From positions 1 to 8,945 of the forward strand of contig JBBQHX010000147.1 in NCBI GenBank assembly GCA_038324385.1: a stretch of 8,945 nt of DNA, given 5' to 3'. A program made the position numbers and the translations under genes. A model generated the notes under the pieces. That model saw nothing but the letters and a program-made list of their open reading frames with translations. It searched no databases and was not told where the DNA came from. The DNA comes from JBBQHX01 sp038324385 (GTDB taxonomy: Bacteria; Gemmatimonadota; Gemmatimonadetes; Gemmatimonadales; Gemmatimonadaceae). Below are positions 1 through 8,305 of the stretch, in pieces (position 1 is the stretch's first letter; every line of letters starts with the position of its first letter).

Positions 1-137
1 TCACATCGTCCAATGGCGGCGTCGGTCTCGGCCTGGCGATCAGCCGCGACCTCGCGCGGGCGATGGGTGGCGACCTGAAGGTAGAGAGCGTGGCGGGCGA
101 GGGGTGCACCTTCACTCTCACCCTGCCGGCCGCCTGA
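1..137 (+). CDS. Sensor histidine kinase, C-terminal end (partial)
   Basis: The reading frame from base 3 to the TGA at 135-137 encodes the last 44 residues of a GHKL ATPase domain. The glycine-rich G2 box GVGLGLAISRDLARAMGG is visible, followed by the usual closing strands (LKVES, then GEGCTFTLTLP). This is the ATP-binding end of a two-component sensor kinase, which autophosphorylates a histidine and passes the phosphate to a response regulator. The gene stops right after the catalytic domain, so no C-terminal receiver domain is fused here. The sensor domain, histidine box and start lie left of the window, so the stimulus and partner cannot be inferred. It converges on the ATPase gene with only 10 bp between stop codons. 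Confidence 0.88.
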   Translation, partial: TSSNGGVGLGLAISRDLARAMGGDLKVESVAGEGCTFTLTLPAA

Positions 138-147
138 CGACGAGGGT

Positions 148-1662
148 TCAGCGCCGCGAGCGCCGTCCCGCGCCCCCGAGGATCGACCCGAGCAGCCCCC
201 GCACGATCGAGCGTCCCAGTTGGGAGCCGGCCGACCGCACGGCGCTGTTGACCATCCCCTCGAGCGGGGTCATGCGCGTCGATGCGCGCGGCGCCGATGC
301 CCTGGCCCGCTTCGCGGCTTCCTTCTCGGCCGCCTGCTGCGCCTTGAGCGCGAGATCGGCTTCCTTCGCCGCCGCCTCGTCGGCCATCGTGCGTTCGGTC
401 GCGGCGCGGAGCATCTCGTACGCCGACTCGCGATCCATCGTCTGCTCGTAGCGGCCGGCGAGATGGCTCGCCCGCATCGTCGCGGCGCGCTGCCCAGGCG
501 TCACCGGCCCGATCTGCCCGCGCGGCGGACAGATCAGCGCCCGCTGCACCACCCCCGGTCTCCCCTTTTCGTCGAGCAGCGAGACCAGCGCCTCGCCGAC
601 GGCGAGCTCGGTGATCGCCGTCGTCACGTCGAGGTCGGGATTGGTGCGAAACGTTTCGGCCGCGGCGCGCACCGCCTTCTGGTCGCGCGGCGTGAACGCG
701 CGCAATGCGTGCTGCACCCGGTTGCCGAGCTGCCCCAGCACCGCGTCAGGCACGTCGAGCGGGTTCTGCGTCACGAAGTAAATGCCCACTCCCTTCGAGC
801 GAATCAGCCGGACGACCTGCTCGATCCGGTCCTGCAGCGCCGGCGGCGCGTCGTCGAACAGCAGGTGCGCCTCGTCGAAGAAGACCACCAGCTTGGGCCG
901 GTCGAGGTCACCCACCTCGGGAAGCCGCTCGAACAGCTCGGCCAGCAGCCAGAGCAGCACCGTGGCGTACATCGTCGGCGCCATCATCAGGCGGTCGGCG
1001 GCGAGCAGGTTAACCACGCCGCGCCCGTTCGGGTCGGTGCGGATCAGGTCGAACAGATCCAGCGCCGGCTCGCCGAACAGCTGGTCGCCCCCCTGCTGCT
1101 CGAGCGCCAACAGGGCCCGCTGGATCGCGCCCACACTCGCAGCGGCGATATTGCCGTAGCGCGCCTGATACGCCTTCGCGTTCTCGGAGACGTGCTGCAG
1201 CATCGCCCGCAGATCCTTGAGATCTAGGAGCAGCATCCCCTGATCGTCGGCGATCTCGAACGTCGCGGTGATCACGCCGCTCTGGGTGTCGTTCAGCCCG
1301 AGCAGCCGCGACAGGAGCAGCGGCCCCATGTCGGAGATCGTCGTCCGCACCGGATGCCCCTGCTCCCCGAAGACGTCCCAGAACGCCACCGGGTACCCCT
1401 CGAAGGTGAACGGAGCCAACCCCATCGTGTCGACGCGCTCCATCAGCCGCGGCGACGCCGTTCCGGGCTGGCTGATCCCCGAGATGTCCCCCTTCACGTC
1501 CGTGATCACCACCGGCACCCCGAGCCGACTGAATCCCTCGGCCAGCACCTGCAATGTCACGGTCTTCCCCGTCCCCGTCGCCCCCGCAACCAGCCCATGT
1601 CGGTTGGCCATCTGGGGAAGGAGGAACAGCGGGTCGTGATGCTTGGCGACGAGAAGGGACAT
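148..1662 (-). CDS. yjgR: HerA-like P-loop ATPase, YjgR/DUF853 family
   Basis: This 504-residue protein is close to full length for the YjgR (DUF853, HerA-helicase-like) family and similar to my memory of E. coli YjgR along most of its length. Walker A is GATGTGKT at residues 27-34, just after the family signature LPQMANRHGL. Walker B is KLVVFFDEAHLLF at 257-269, with the DE pair at 263-264. Family segments such as NRVQHALRAFTP (314-325) are intact. Residues about 423-457 are Ala/Lys/Glu-rich and likely a helical linker; the tail (about 483-504) has the conserved SIVRGLLGSILGG and a basic end. The family belongs to the FtsK/HerA ATPases that move DNA or protein, but its cellular role is not established. 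The ATG at 1662 is chosen because LLVAKHHDPLFLLP matches the family N-terminus. No Shine-Dalgarno sequence precedes it; the leader is pyrimidine-rich heptad repeat. Confidence 0.93.
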   Translation of the reverse strand: MSLLVAKHHDPLFLLPQMANRHGLVAGATGTGKTVTLQVLAEGFSRLGVPVVITDVKGDISGISQPGTASPRLMERVDTMGLAPFTFEGYPVAFWDVFGEQGHPVRTTISDMGPLLLSRLLGLNDTQSGVITATFEIADDQGMLLLDLKDLRAMLQHVSENAKAYQARYGNIAAASVGAIQRALLALEQQGGDQLFGEPALDLFDLIRTDPNGRGVVNLLAADRLMMAPTMYATVLLWLLAELFERLPEVGDLDRPKLVVFFDEAHLLFDDAPPALQDRIEQVVRLIRSKGVGIYFVTQNPLDVPDAVLGQLGNRVQHALRAFTPRDQKAVRAAAETFRTNPDLDVTTAITELAVGEALVSLLDEKGRPGVVQRALICPPRGQIGPVTPGQRAATMRASHLAGRYEQTMDRESAYEMLRAATERTMADEAAAKEADLALKAQQAAEKEAAKRARASAPRASTRMTPLEGMVNSAVRSAGSQLGRSIVRGLLGSILGGAGRRSRR

Positions 1663-1671
1663 GGGGGGAGA

Positions 1672-1734
<63 letters not shown>

Positions 1735-1831
1735 AACGCCCCCCGGCCACGGTAGCGTTCACACGCGCCCTGGCTGGCATCGTACCGTAGTTTACGTTCA
1801 GACCACGCGCAAAGCTGCGCTGCCGCCCGCA
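1735..1831. promoter_or_regulatory. Core of divergent promoter region between the two heptad arms
   Basis: This 97-bp non-repetitive spacer lies between the mirrored heptad arms and must hold the promoters of the leftward ATPase gene and the rightward kinase operon. The best candidate I see is leftward: a -35-like TTGCGC (complement of 1807-1812), 17 bp, then a -10-like TACGGT (complement of 1784-1789). That would start transcription near 1776 and put the whole left array into the 5' leader. No equally good rightward promoter stands out. Core-element matches are only partial, so this is tentative. Confidence 0.35.
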
Positions 1832-1874
1832 TTCTGTCTTCTGTGCTTCTGTCTTCTGTCTCCTGTGTCCTGCT
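1832..1874 (+). repeat. TTCTGTC heptad array, right arm (inverted relative to left arm)
   Basis: Six units of the same heptad lie here in reverse orientation to 1672-1734: TTCTGTC, TTCTGTG, one extra C, TTCTGTC, TTCTGTC, then the variants TCCTGTG and TCCTGCT. The array runs to within 4 bp of the likely ATG (1879) of the HipA-like kinase gene, so that gene also has a TTCTGTC-rich, Shine-Dalgarno-free leader. The two arms are complementary and could in principle pair across a 97-bp loop. Confidence 0.9.
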
Positions 1875-1878
1875 GTCC

Positions 1879-2700
1879 ATGCCCTTCCCCCGTCTCACCG
1901 CCACACGCTACGTCCAGCCCCTTCGCGAGGGGGGCTCGCTGCCGGCCGTGGTCGACACCGATGACGGGCTGTATGTGGTCAAGTTCCGCGGGGCGGGACA
2001 GGGGGCGAAGGCGCTGCTGGCCGAACTGGTGGTCGGTGGGCTCGCGCGCGCCGCGGGGCTCGCCGTTCCGGAGCTCGCACTGATCGAGGTGTTGGCTCCG
2101 TTCGGGCGCACGGAGCCTGATCCGGAGATTCAGGATCTGCTGCGGGCGAGCCAGGGCATCAACGTCGGGCTCCGCTACCTCGACGGCGCCTTCAACTTCA
2201 GCCCCGCCGCCGCCGGCGATCTGATCGACCCGGCGCTGGCGGCGCGCATCGTCTGGCTCGATGCCTTTCTGATCAATCCCGACCGCACGCATCGCAACCC
2301 GAATCTGCTGCTGCACGACGGAACGCCCTGGCTGATCGACCATGGCGCGGCGCTCTACGTCCATCACGACTGGCGCTCCGTCGACGAGACACGCGCCCGG
2401 GCGCCCTTCCCGCTCATTCGCGACCACGTCCTGCTCGCGCTCAGCGACGACCTCGCCGCCGCCGACGCGGCGATGACGGCGCGGCTCACCAGTGCCGTTA
2501 TCGGCGACGTGATCGCGGCGCTGCCTGACGAGCTGCTGGCCGACGACCGCGACGCGATGACGCCCGACGAGGTCCGCCAGCGCTACGTCGCGTATCTCAC
2601 GACCCGCCTCGCCGACGCGCGCCCGTTCCTGACCGAGGCGATCGAGGCGCGCGAGCGCGTGCGGCGCCAGCCGCCCCTGCGTCGTCAGGCGCGGCGATGA
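1879..2700 (+). CDS. HipA-like protein kinase (HipA_2 type)
   Basis: This 273-residue protein has the layout of the compact HipA-related kinases that usually sit beside DUF3037 genes. A likely ATP-binding lysine is K35 in YVVKFRG, followed by a helix with E49. The catalytic loop is NPDRTHRNPN at 133-142, with D135 as likely base and N140/N142 as metal ligands. WLIDHG at 151-156 replaces the DFG motif, with D154 as the metal-binding aspartate. HipA toxins phosphorylate glutamyl-tRNA synthetase; the substrate of this shorter branch is not known to me. No HipB-like helix-turn-helix gene is adjacent. An upstream in-frame ATG at 1843 would add 12 residues translated from heptad repeat (MLLSSVSCVLLS), so ATG 1879 (MPFPRLTATRYVQPL) is preferred. 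No ribosome binding site is visible. The stop overlaps the next start by ATGA. Confidence 0.85.
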   Translation: MPFPRLTATRYVQPLREGGSLPAVVDTDDGLYVVKFRGAGQGAKALLAELVVGGLARAAGLAVPELALIEVLAPFGRTEPDPEIQDLLRASQGINVGLRYLDGAFNFSPAAAGDLIDPALAARIVWLDAFLINPDRTHRNPNLLLHDGTPWLIDHGAALYVHHDWRSVDETRARAPFPLIRDHVLLALSDDLAAADAAMTARLTSAVIGDVIAALPDELLADDRDAMTPDEVRQRYVAYLTTRLADARPFLTEAIEARERVRRQPPLRRQARR

Positions 2701-3128
2701 TGCCTCACGAGGGAGCGCACGCCGAGGCCGCGACGGCGCCGGCCTGGGTCGGCTACAGCTTCGCCGTCGTGCGCGTGGTCCCGCACGTGCACCTCGGCCT
2801 GTTCGTCCCGGTGGGCGTCGTGGTGCACGCGCGGACGGCGGAGTTTCTCGCCCTGCGCACGGTCGACGACGAACGCGAGCTCGCCGCACGAGTGCCGGGT
2901 GTCGATGCGACGTTGCTGGCGCGCTACCTCCGCGCGCACGGCGCGATCTGTCGCGGCGATGTCGGCGGCGGGGTGATCGCGCTCGACCCGCCGTCGGAGC
3001 GGTTCCACTGGCTCACCGCGCCGCGCAGCGACGTACTGCAGACGTCGCCCGTCCACGACGGCATCTGCCACGATCCCGCCGTCGCGCTCGACGAGCTGTT
3101 CGCGACCTACGTCGCGGCTCCACGGTGA
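2697..3128 (+). CDS. DUF3037 family protein
   Basis: This 143-residue protein matches the small DUF3037 family as I know it. It shows YSFAVVRVVP at 20-29, GVVVHAR at 40-46, and the hallmark ERFHWLTAPRS at 101-111 followed by QTSPVHDGIC at 115-124. No catalytic mechanism is established for the family; the conserved His/Trp/Arg patch suggests a binding or active site, which is inference. It is probably soluble, with no signal peptide or membrane segment. The ATG at 2697 overlaps the kinase stop (ATGA), and a second ATG follows at 2700, so the start is uncertain by one codon. HipA-like kinase plus DUF3037 is a recurring gene pair, so the two proteins probably act together, for example as enzyme and regulator or substrate. 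The stop overlaps the methyltransferase start by GTGA. Confidence 0.86.
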   Translation: MMPHEGAHAEAATAPAWVGYSFAVVRVVPHVHLGLFVPVGVVVHARTAEFLALRTVDDERELAARVPGVDATLLARYLRAHGAICRGDVGGGVIALDPPSERFHWLTAPRSDVLQTSPVHDGICHDPAVALDELFATYVAAPR

Positions 3129-3880
3129 CCGGGCGCCTCACGCCGCCCCCGTGCCCGGAGGCGGGGTTCACGCCGCTGGCGGGCGCGGCGTGGTACAAGC
3201 GGCTCCACGCCCGCGTCCTCGCCCACGCGGCCGCCCACGAGGGCTATGCCCGCGCCGTCGAACCCGCCAAGCGGCGACTCCTCGGCGCACTCCGCGGCGA
3301 CGTCGTCGAAATCGGCCCGGGAACGGGAGTGAACCTGCCCTTCTACGACCCCGCCGTGCGCTGGACGGGGGTGGAGCCCAACGGTTTTCTCCACGCCCCC
3401 ATCGCGCGTGAGGCCGCACGAGCGGGCATCGCCGCGACGGTGGCCACCGGCACCGCCGAACGCCTCCCCCTGCCTGACGATTCCGCCGACGCGGTGGTCG
3501 CGACGCTCGTGCTCTGTACCGTGCACGACCAGGCCGCGACCTTCCGCGAGATCCAACGCGTGCTGCGCCCCGGCGGCCGTTTCGTCTTCATCGAACATGT
3601 CGCCGCCCCGCCGGGTAGCTGGACCCGCCGCCTGCAGCGCCTCATCCGCCCCCTCTGGCGCGTGGCGGCCGACGGCTGCCACCCCGACCGCGACACCCTC
3701 GCCGCCATTCGGGCCGCGGGGTTCGGTAGTGTCGACGCCGAGCGGTTCACGGTGCCGGTCCCGGTCGTCGGCCCGCACATCGCCGGTGTCGCCGTGCCGC
3801 AGGAAGTCACAGCGGATCCCCGACCCGTCTCCTCGGCGCACGTGCGCGGGCGAAACCCTCACGACGGACGCGGCTCGTGA
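3125..3880 (+). CDS. Class I SAM-dependent methyltransferase (Methyltransf_11/METTL7-like)
   Basis: This 251-residue protein has a Rossmann-type methyltransferase fold. Motif I is VVEIGPGTGVNL at 60-71, the acidic ribose-binding position is VEPNG at 83-87, and AERLPLPDDSADAVVATLVL (111-130) is motif II with its flanking strand. VLRPGGRFVFIEH at 146-158 is motif III, and GCHPDRDT at 184-191 is typical of the METTL7/UbiE-like branch. Such enzymes methylate small molecules, lipids or thiols; the substrate here is unknown. The GTG start at 3125 is chosen because it overlaps the DUF3037 stop (GTGA), giving a translationally coupled operon. Family members usually end near GPHIAGVA (216-223), so the last 26 or so residues, polar and Arg/Pro-rich, look like an added tail. 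Whether it works with the kinase/DUF3037 pair or is a passenger is unknown. Confidence 0.87.
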   Translation: MTGRLTPPPCPEAGFTPLAGAAWYKRLHARVLAHAAAHEGYARAVEPAKRRLLGALRGDVVEIGPGTGVNLPFYDPAVRWTGVEPNGFLHAPIAREAARAGIAATVATGTAERLPLPDDSADAVVATLVLCTVHDQAATFREIQRVLRPGGRFVFIEHVAAPPGSWTRRLQRLIRPLWRVAADGCHPDRDTLAAIRAAGFGSVDAERFTVPVPVVGPHIAGVAVPQEVTADPRPVSSAHVRGRNPHDGRGS

Positions 3881-3908
3881 TCGCTCCGCGATAGCCCGCT
3901 GTATCGAT

Positions 3909-4150
3909 ATGACGCCGCTTGACTGCGGCTTCGTGCAGGAGTCGCTGGCCGCTCTCCCCGATCGCGCGGAGCATGCTCGACGCGCTCGCCACCAGCGTGC
4001 CGAACGGCAACATATCGCCGGCACGGCGGGCGCGTATCATGGCCTGGTGGGTCTGATTCCGTCGATCACGCTCAGCCCTATCGACGGCGCGGCTCTCCTT
4101 TGGCCGGTTCACCATCGGCTCGAGCGACGTCATCCGCATTTACAGCCGCT
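3909..4150 (+). pseudogene. Possible decayed bacterial globin gene
   Basis: The gap between the methyltransferase stop (3880) and the next gene (4257) has no intact gene. Fragments in different + frames recall, in order, a bacterial globin of about 135 residues. Frame from 3909: MTPLDCGFVQESLAALPDRA resembles globin helix A (MTPxxxxLVQxSFAxVxPIA). A second frame near 3965-4010 gives SMLDALATSVPNG, like the helix-E segment LMxxLAxxVNGL. The first frame near 4074-4103 gives SPIDGAALLW, like the late segment APVGxALLWTLE. The helix B-D region that should follow helix A is missing, and a TGA interrupts the second frame. A weak 5-bp hairpin (GCCGC/GCGGC, 3914-3929) lies inside. This reading rests on remembered family patterns; chance resemblance in GC-rich DNA remains possible. 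Confidence 0.3.
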
Positions 4151-4246
4151 ATGTCGGACGTTCTCCCGTCGCCGACTCGCGTGACATGGCGCTCGCGGCC
4201 CCTGCACCCCATACTGACCGTAGCAGGTTGCCCGCTCCCGATCGCC

Positions 4247-4250
4247 GGAG
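4247..4250 (+). promoter_or_regulatory. Ribosome binding site GGAG for the 470-residue protein
   Basis: GGAG is followed by 6 nt and then the ATG at 4257. It supports that start, which also gives a proper signal peptide. It stands out because the ATPase, HipA-like and DksA-like genes in this window lack a recognisable Shine-Dalgarno sequence. Confidence 0.7.
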
Positions 4251-4256
4251 ACTGCA

Positions 4257-5669
4257 ATGACAATTCGGAGAATCGTGCGACAGCTGAGTCTCCTGGCGAG
4301 TGCGCTTTGCGTGCTGTCCGTCACCGCGTCCGCGCAGGACAGCACGCGCCGTCGCGTCCGGAGTTCCGTCATCCTTCGAGCGCCCTCTGCCGTGAACGCG
4401 CCGATGACGGCGGCACCTCCGGCTGCCGCGCCGCCGCGAACGACTACCCCTTCTTCCGTCGCGGGCCAGCCGGCGATTTCCCCGCTCGTTCGAGCCGCGC
4501 GGGAGCGGCACGATGATGCGTCGGCGGCGTCAGCGCCCCTGTCCGTCCAGGCGGCGGCCACCTCGATCGCCTCGTCGCTGTACGGTGCGAGCGCGCGGCT
4601 CGGGACGCTGACACTGCACACGCGCAACACGGCGCTCGTGTGGGTTGGTGATGCCGCCACGAAGGAAAGCGCGCCACCGGGACTCGATGTCGACGAGGGC
4701 GTGGTGCTGCCGTTTCGGTACATCTCCGTCGACGAAGCCACCGGCGCGGTGATGGCGCTCAAGCCGTGGTTCGATGACGGGGGCGGGCTTCGGTATGACT
4801 CTCGGAAAGGCGCCTACGTCGCCACGCTTCGAATCGGCTTGCGCGACACGTTGAGCGGGATCGCCAGTCGCCGTGCCATCGTCCCTGCGATTCACCTCTC
4901 CATCGGCGCGGCGGCGGACAGTGTTGATCCGGAGCGCCTGGAGATCAACGAGGCAAACGTATTCACGTCGCGATCGCGACTGGTCACGACCCGGGCGGGC
5001 GGCCCGATGCGCGTCACCGTGTGGCCAGACTTTGCACCGGAAGGGGTCGAGCTGTGGATCCCTGTGATTCCGGATTCGATTCTGCTGCGCATCGACAAGC
5101 CTGCTATTGACGGGTTCGGCCTCGAAGTGACCAACGTCACGGTCGAGCTCTCGCGCGGCGCGATAGCGCCTGACGACTCTCTGGCCGTCACCCTACGATC
5201 AGTGCGCGGCGCCGAGTTCATTGATGGCCCGGTCGTGTGGCCGAAAGGTGCGGCACCCGCGACGATTCGCATGCGATCCGTCGGCATGGGCCGCGATACC
5301 ATCTCTGCAGTCGCGGGCCCCCTCGTCGTCGGCAACGAACAGGTTTCGTTCGCCTTTCCCAGTGGGCTCGTCTTCGGCGGTTTGCTCGGGGCCGTGATCG
5401 GGAGTGCGATCGCCCTCCTGCGCGACGCCAAACGTGTCGCGCTCCGGAGCCTGCTGCTCCTCCTCGCCGGCGGAGCGCTAACAGGGCTCGTGGTTGCCAT
5501 GAGCGTGGCCATCGGCGTGATCAAGACTCCCGGCTTTGATCTTCCCTCCGGCGGTGCCGCCATGGTCTCAATCCTCGCTGGCGTACTCGGCGGCTACGTG
5601 GGGCCAAAGGGACTCGAGCGCATCATCCCAGCGTTCAGCTCGGGAAAACCGCCGGAACACACCCCCTGA
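4257..5669 (+). CDS. Exported, C-terminally membrane-anchored protein of unknown function
   Basis: I do not recognise a family for this 470-residue protein. A clear signal peptide (basic RRIVRQ, hydrophobic LSLLASALCVLSV, cleavage likely after ASA at 24-26) is followed by a low-complexity Ala/Pro/Thr stretch (about 41-75). A beta-rich region covers about 110-360, including RYISVDEATGAVMALKPWFD (154-173) and two Ig-like repeats (about 220-360, with VTLRSVRGAEF at 311-321). Hydrophobic segments at about 369-388, 397-422 and 433-449 look like two or three membrane helices. The likely topology is a large extracytoplasmic beta domain held in the membrane by its C-terminus, with a short tail (KPPEHTP). 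It stands alone between the decayed region and a hairpin. A role in envelope sensing or stabilisation is possible but unsupported. Confidence 0.8.
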   Translation: MTIRRIVRQLSLLASALCVLSVTASAQDSTRRRVRSSVILRAPSAVNAPMTAAPPAAAPPRTTTPSSVAGQPAISPLVRAARERHDDASAASAPLSVQAAATSIASSLYGASARLGTLTLHTRNTALVWVGDAATKESAPPGLDVDEGVVLPFRYISVDEATGAVMALKPWFDDGGGLRYDSRKGAYVATLRIGLRDTLSGIASRRAIVPAIHLSIGAAADSVDPERLEINEANVFTSRSRLVTTRAGGPMRVTVWPDFAPEGVELWIPVIPDSILLRIDKPAIDGFGLEVTNVTVELSRGAIAPDDSLAVTLRSVRGAEFIDGPVVWPKGAAPATIRMRSVGMGRDTISAVAGPLVVGNEQVSFAFPSGLVFGGLLGAVIGSAIALLRDAKRVALRSLLLLLAGGALTGLVVAMSVAIGVIKTPGFDLPSGGAAMVSILAGVLGGYVGPKGLERIIPAFSSGKPPEHTP

Positions 5670-5703
5670 CGGTGTTCTGCTGAACATCGCGAGTGTCGCG
5701 GCC

Positions 5704-5745
5704 TGTCACCCCGCGGGAGCCCGCCGTCAGGCGGGCGACGCGGGG
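5704..5745. terminator. Hairpin between convergent genes; REP-like, possible bidirectional terminator
   Basis: An outer stem CCCCGCG (5709-5715) pairs with CGCGGGG (5739-5745). A small internal loop separates it from a perfect 7-bp inner stem, GCCCGCC (5719-5725) with GGCGGGC (5730-5736), closing on a GTCA tetraloop. It lies 34 bp past the stop of the 470-residue gene and just past the stop of prfC on the other strand. There is no T-tract, so it is not a textbook intrinsic terminator. Its left edge TGTCACCCCGCGGGAGC differs by two bases from the left edge of the palindromic element at 7997, suggesting a short member of the same dispersed family. Confidence 0.6.
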
Positions 5746-5750
5746 CGGGG

Positions 5751-7456
<1,706 letters not shown>

Positions 7457-7460
<4 letters not shown>

Positions 7461-7816
7461 GCGCCGCCTCCACAGGCGACGCAGTTGCGCGCCTCGGGGA
7501 CCACGAGCAGGCGGCCGTACGGCACCGGCTGTCCGCATCGGGCGCAGAGGCCGTAGCTCCCGTCATCCATCCGCTCGAGGGCGCTCATCAGTTCGTTCTC
7601 ACGATGCCGCTCGCGGTCGTGCAGCTCGTGCTGCATCGCCTGGTTCTGCATCGCGTCCACGCGCGACAGCCGCCCGATCGCGCTCTGGTCCAACTGGACC
7701 GGCCGCGCGGCCGCTTCGGTGGTGGGCATGCTTCGCCGGAGGCGCTCCAGCTCGCGCTCGAGTTCCGCGCGCAGCTCGTCGCGCTGCTCGCGCGTCAGTG
7801 GGGATCCGTCAGCCAT
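7457..7816 (-). CDS. DksA/TraR-family C4 zinc-finger regulator
   Basis: This 119-residue protein has a long charged, coiled-coil-like N-terminus (residues 8-30 and 56-83). The conserved segment VQLDQSAIGRLSRVDAMQNQ (40-59) typifies one DksA/TraR subgroup. A four-cysteine zinc finger follows: C91, C94, C112 and C115 (CARCGQ, 17 residues between the pairs, then CVAC). DksA-type proteins enter the RNA polymerase secondary channel and, often with ppGpp, adjust transcription of ribosomal and biosynthetic genes. The protein is shorter than E. coli DksA (about 150 residues), so whether it acts as true DksA is open. It is the first gene of a pair with prfC, overlapping by 4 bp. No Shine-Dalgarno sequence precedes ATG 7816; a -10-like TAGATT lies 6 nt upstream, which suggests a leaderless message. 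Confidence 0.9.
7467..7471 (-). promoter_or_regulatory. Ribosome binding site GGAGG deciding the prfC start
   Basis: On the - strand GGAGG lies 6 nt before the GTG at 7460, inside the last codons of the upstream zinc-finger gene. It favours GTG 7460 over the later GTG 7421 (preceded by a weaker AGGA at 7 nt) and fits translation re-initiation at the GTGA overlap. Confidence 0.65.
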
Positions 7817-7822
7817 GCCGGC

Positions 7823-7851
7823 AATCTAGCGGCATTCGTCGGGCTCGGCAC
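7823..7851 (-). promoter_or_regulatory. Possible leaderless promoter of the DksA-like/prfC pair
   Basis: On the - strand a -10-like TAGATT (complement of 7823-7828) is preceded at 17 bp by a weak -35-like GTGCCG (complement of 7846-7851). Only 6 nt separate the -10 from ATG 7816, so transcription would begin at or next to the start codon, matching the lack of a ribosome binding site. The -10 fits TAnnnT; the -35 matches the consensus at three positions. The G-rich array begins 15 bp upstream of the -35. Confidence 0.45.
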
Positions 7852-7865
7852 GGCGCGCCCTCGCG

Positions 7866-7987
<122 letters not shown>

Positions 7988-7996
7988 CCGGAACAT

Positions 7997-8124
7997 TGTC
8001 ATCCCGCAGGAGCGCCGCGAGGCGCGAGTGTCGGGAGCGGCTTTCACTACTCTTTGGCCGGCTCTGAGCGAGGGTAAGCCCAGCCCGACACGCGATCGCT
8101 CCGCTCCCCCCGTGCGGGATGACA
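7997..8124. repeat. Palindromic intergenic element, complete copy
   Basis: This 128-bp imperfect palindrome has perfect 12-bp ends, TGTCATCCCGCA (7997-8008) and TGCGGGATGACA (8113-8124). Nested pairs inside are GGAGCG/CGCTCC (8009-8014 with 8097-8102), GTGTCGGG/CCCGACAC (8028-8035 with 8084-8091) and GGCTT/AAGCC (8039-8043 with 8076-8080). No protein is encoded. The structure resembles REP/BIME or MITE-like dispersed elements. I cannot identify a target-site duplication with confidence. Confidence 0.85.
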
Positions 8125-8129
8125 TCTGT

Positions 8130-8175
8130 GGGCGGTGGGCCGTGGTGGGCTGTGGGCCGTGGTGGGCTGTGGGCT
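8130..8175 (+). repeat. Second, shorter G-rich array
   Basis: Units of the same type as at 7866-7987 recur here in mixed order (GGGCGGT, GGGCCGTGGT, GGGCTGT, GGGCCGTGGT, GGGCTGTGGGCT) and lead into the same CTCCGGAAC junction as the first array. The closing units match copy 1 almost base for base, which shows that array and palindrome were duplicated together. Confidence 0.9.
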
Positions 8176-8184
8176 CCGGAACGT

Positions 8185-8282
8185 TGTCATCCCGCACAGA
8201 GCGCCGCGAGGCGCGAGTGTCGGGGGCGGCTTTCACTACTCTTTGGCCGGCTCTGAGCGAGGGTGAGCCCAGCCCGACACGC
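8185..8282. repeat. Palindromic intergenic element, right-truncated second copy
   Basis: Starting at TGTCATCCCGCA (8185-8196), this copy follows 7997-8093 with only a handful of differences, including one inserted base near 8197. It keeps the inner GTGTCGGG/CCCGACAC pair (8217-8224 with 8273-8280). It diverges after 8282 and lacks the terminal TGCGGGATGACA arm. The homology to copy 1 extends left to about 8154, matching 7966. It ends 23 bp before the stop of the 84-residue gene, where the inner hairpin might aid 3' end formation. Confidence 0.88.
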
Positions 8283-8305
8283 CCGAAGCCCCCCGTTCCC
8301 GACTG

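Noticed and set aside
220..1227. 335-codon open frame on the + strand
   Set aside because: Antisense to the YjgR-family gene, with low-complexity Arg/His-rich composition and no recognisable motif.
1843..1878. Upstream ATG start for the HipA-like kinase
   Set aside because: The extra 12 residues are translated from the heptad array and are not expected in the family; ATG 1879 is better.
1798..2889. 363-codon open frame on the - strand
   Set aside because: Antisense to the HipA-like kinase and DUF3037 genes, both of which have clear motifs; composition is shadow-like.
3807..4139. 110-codon - strand frame across the gap after the methyltransferase
   Set aside because: It overlaps the methyltransferase 3' end, has no motif or ribosome binding site, and the opposite strand explains parts of it better as globin remnants.
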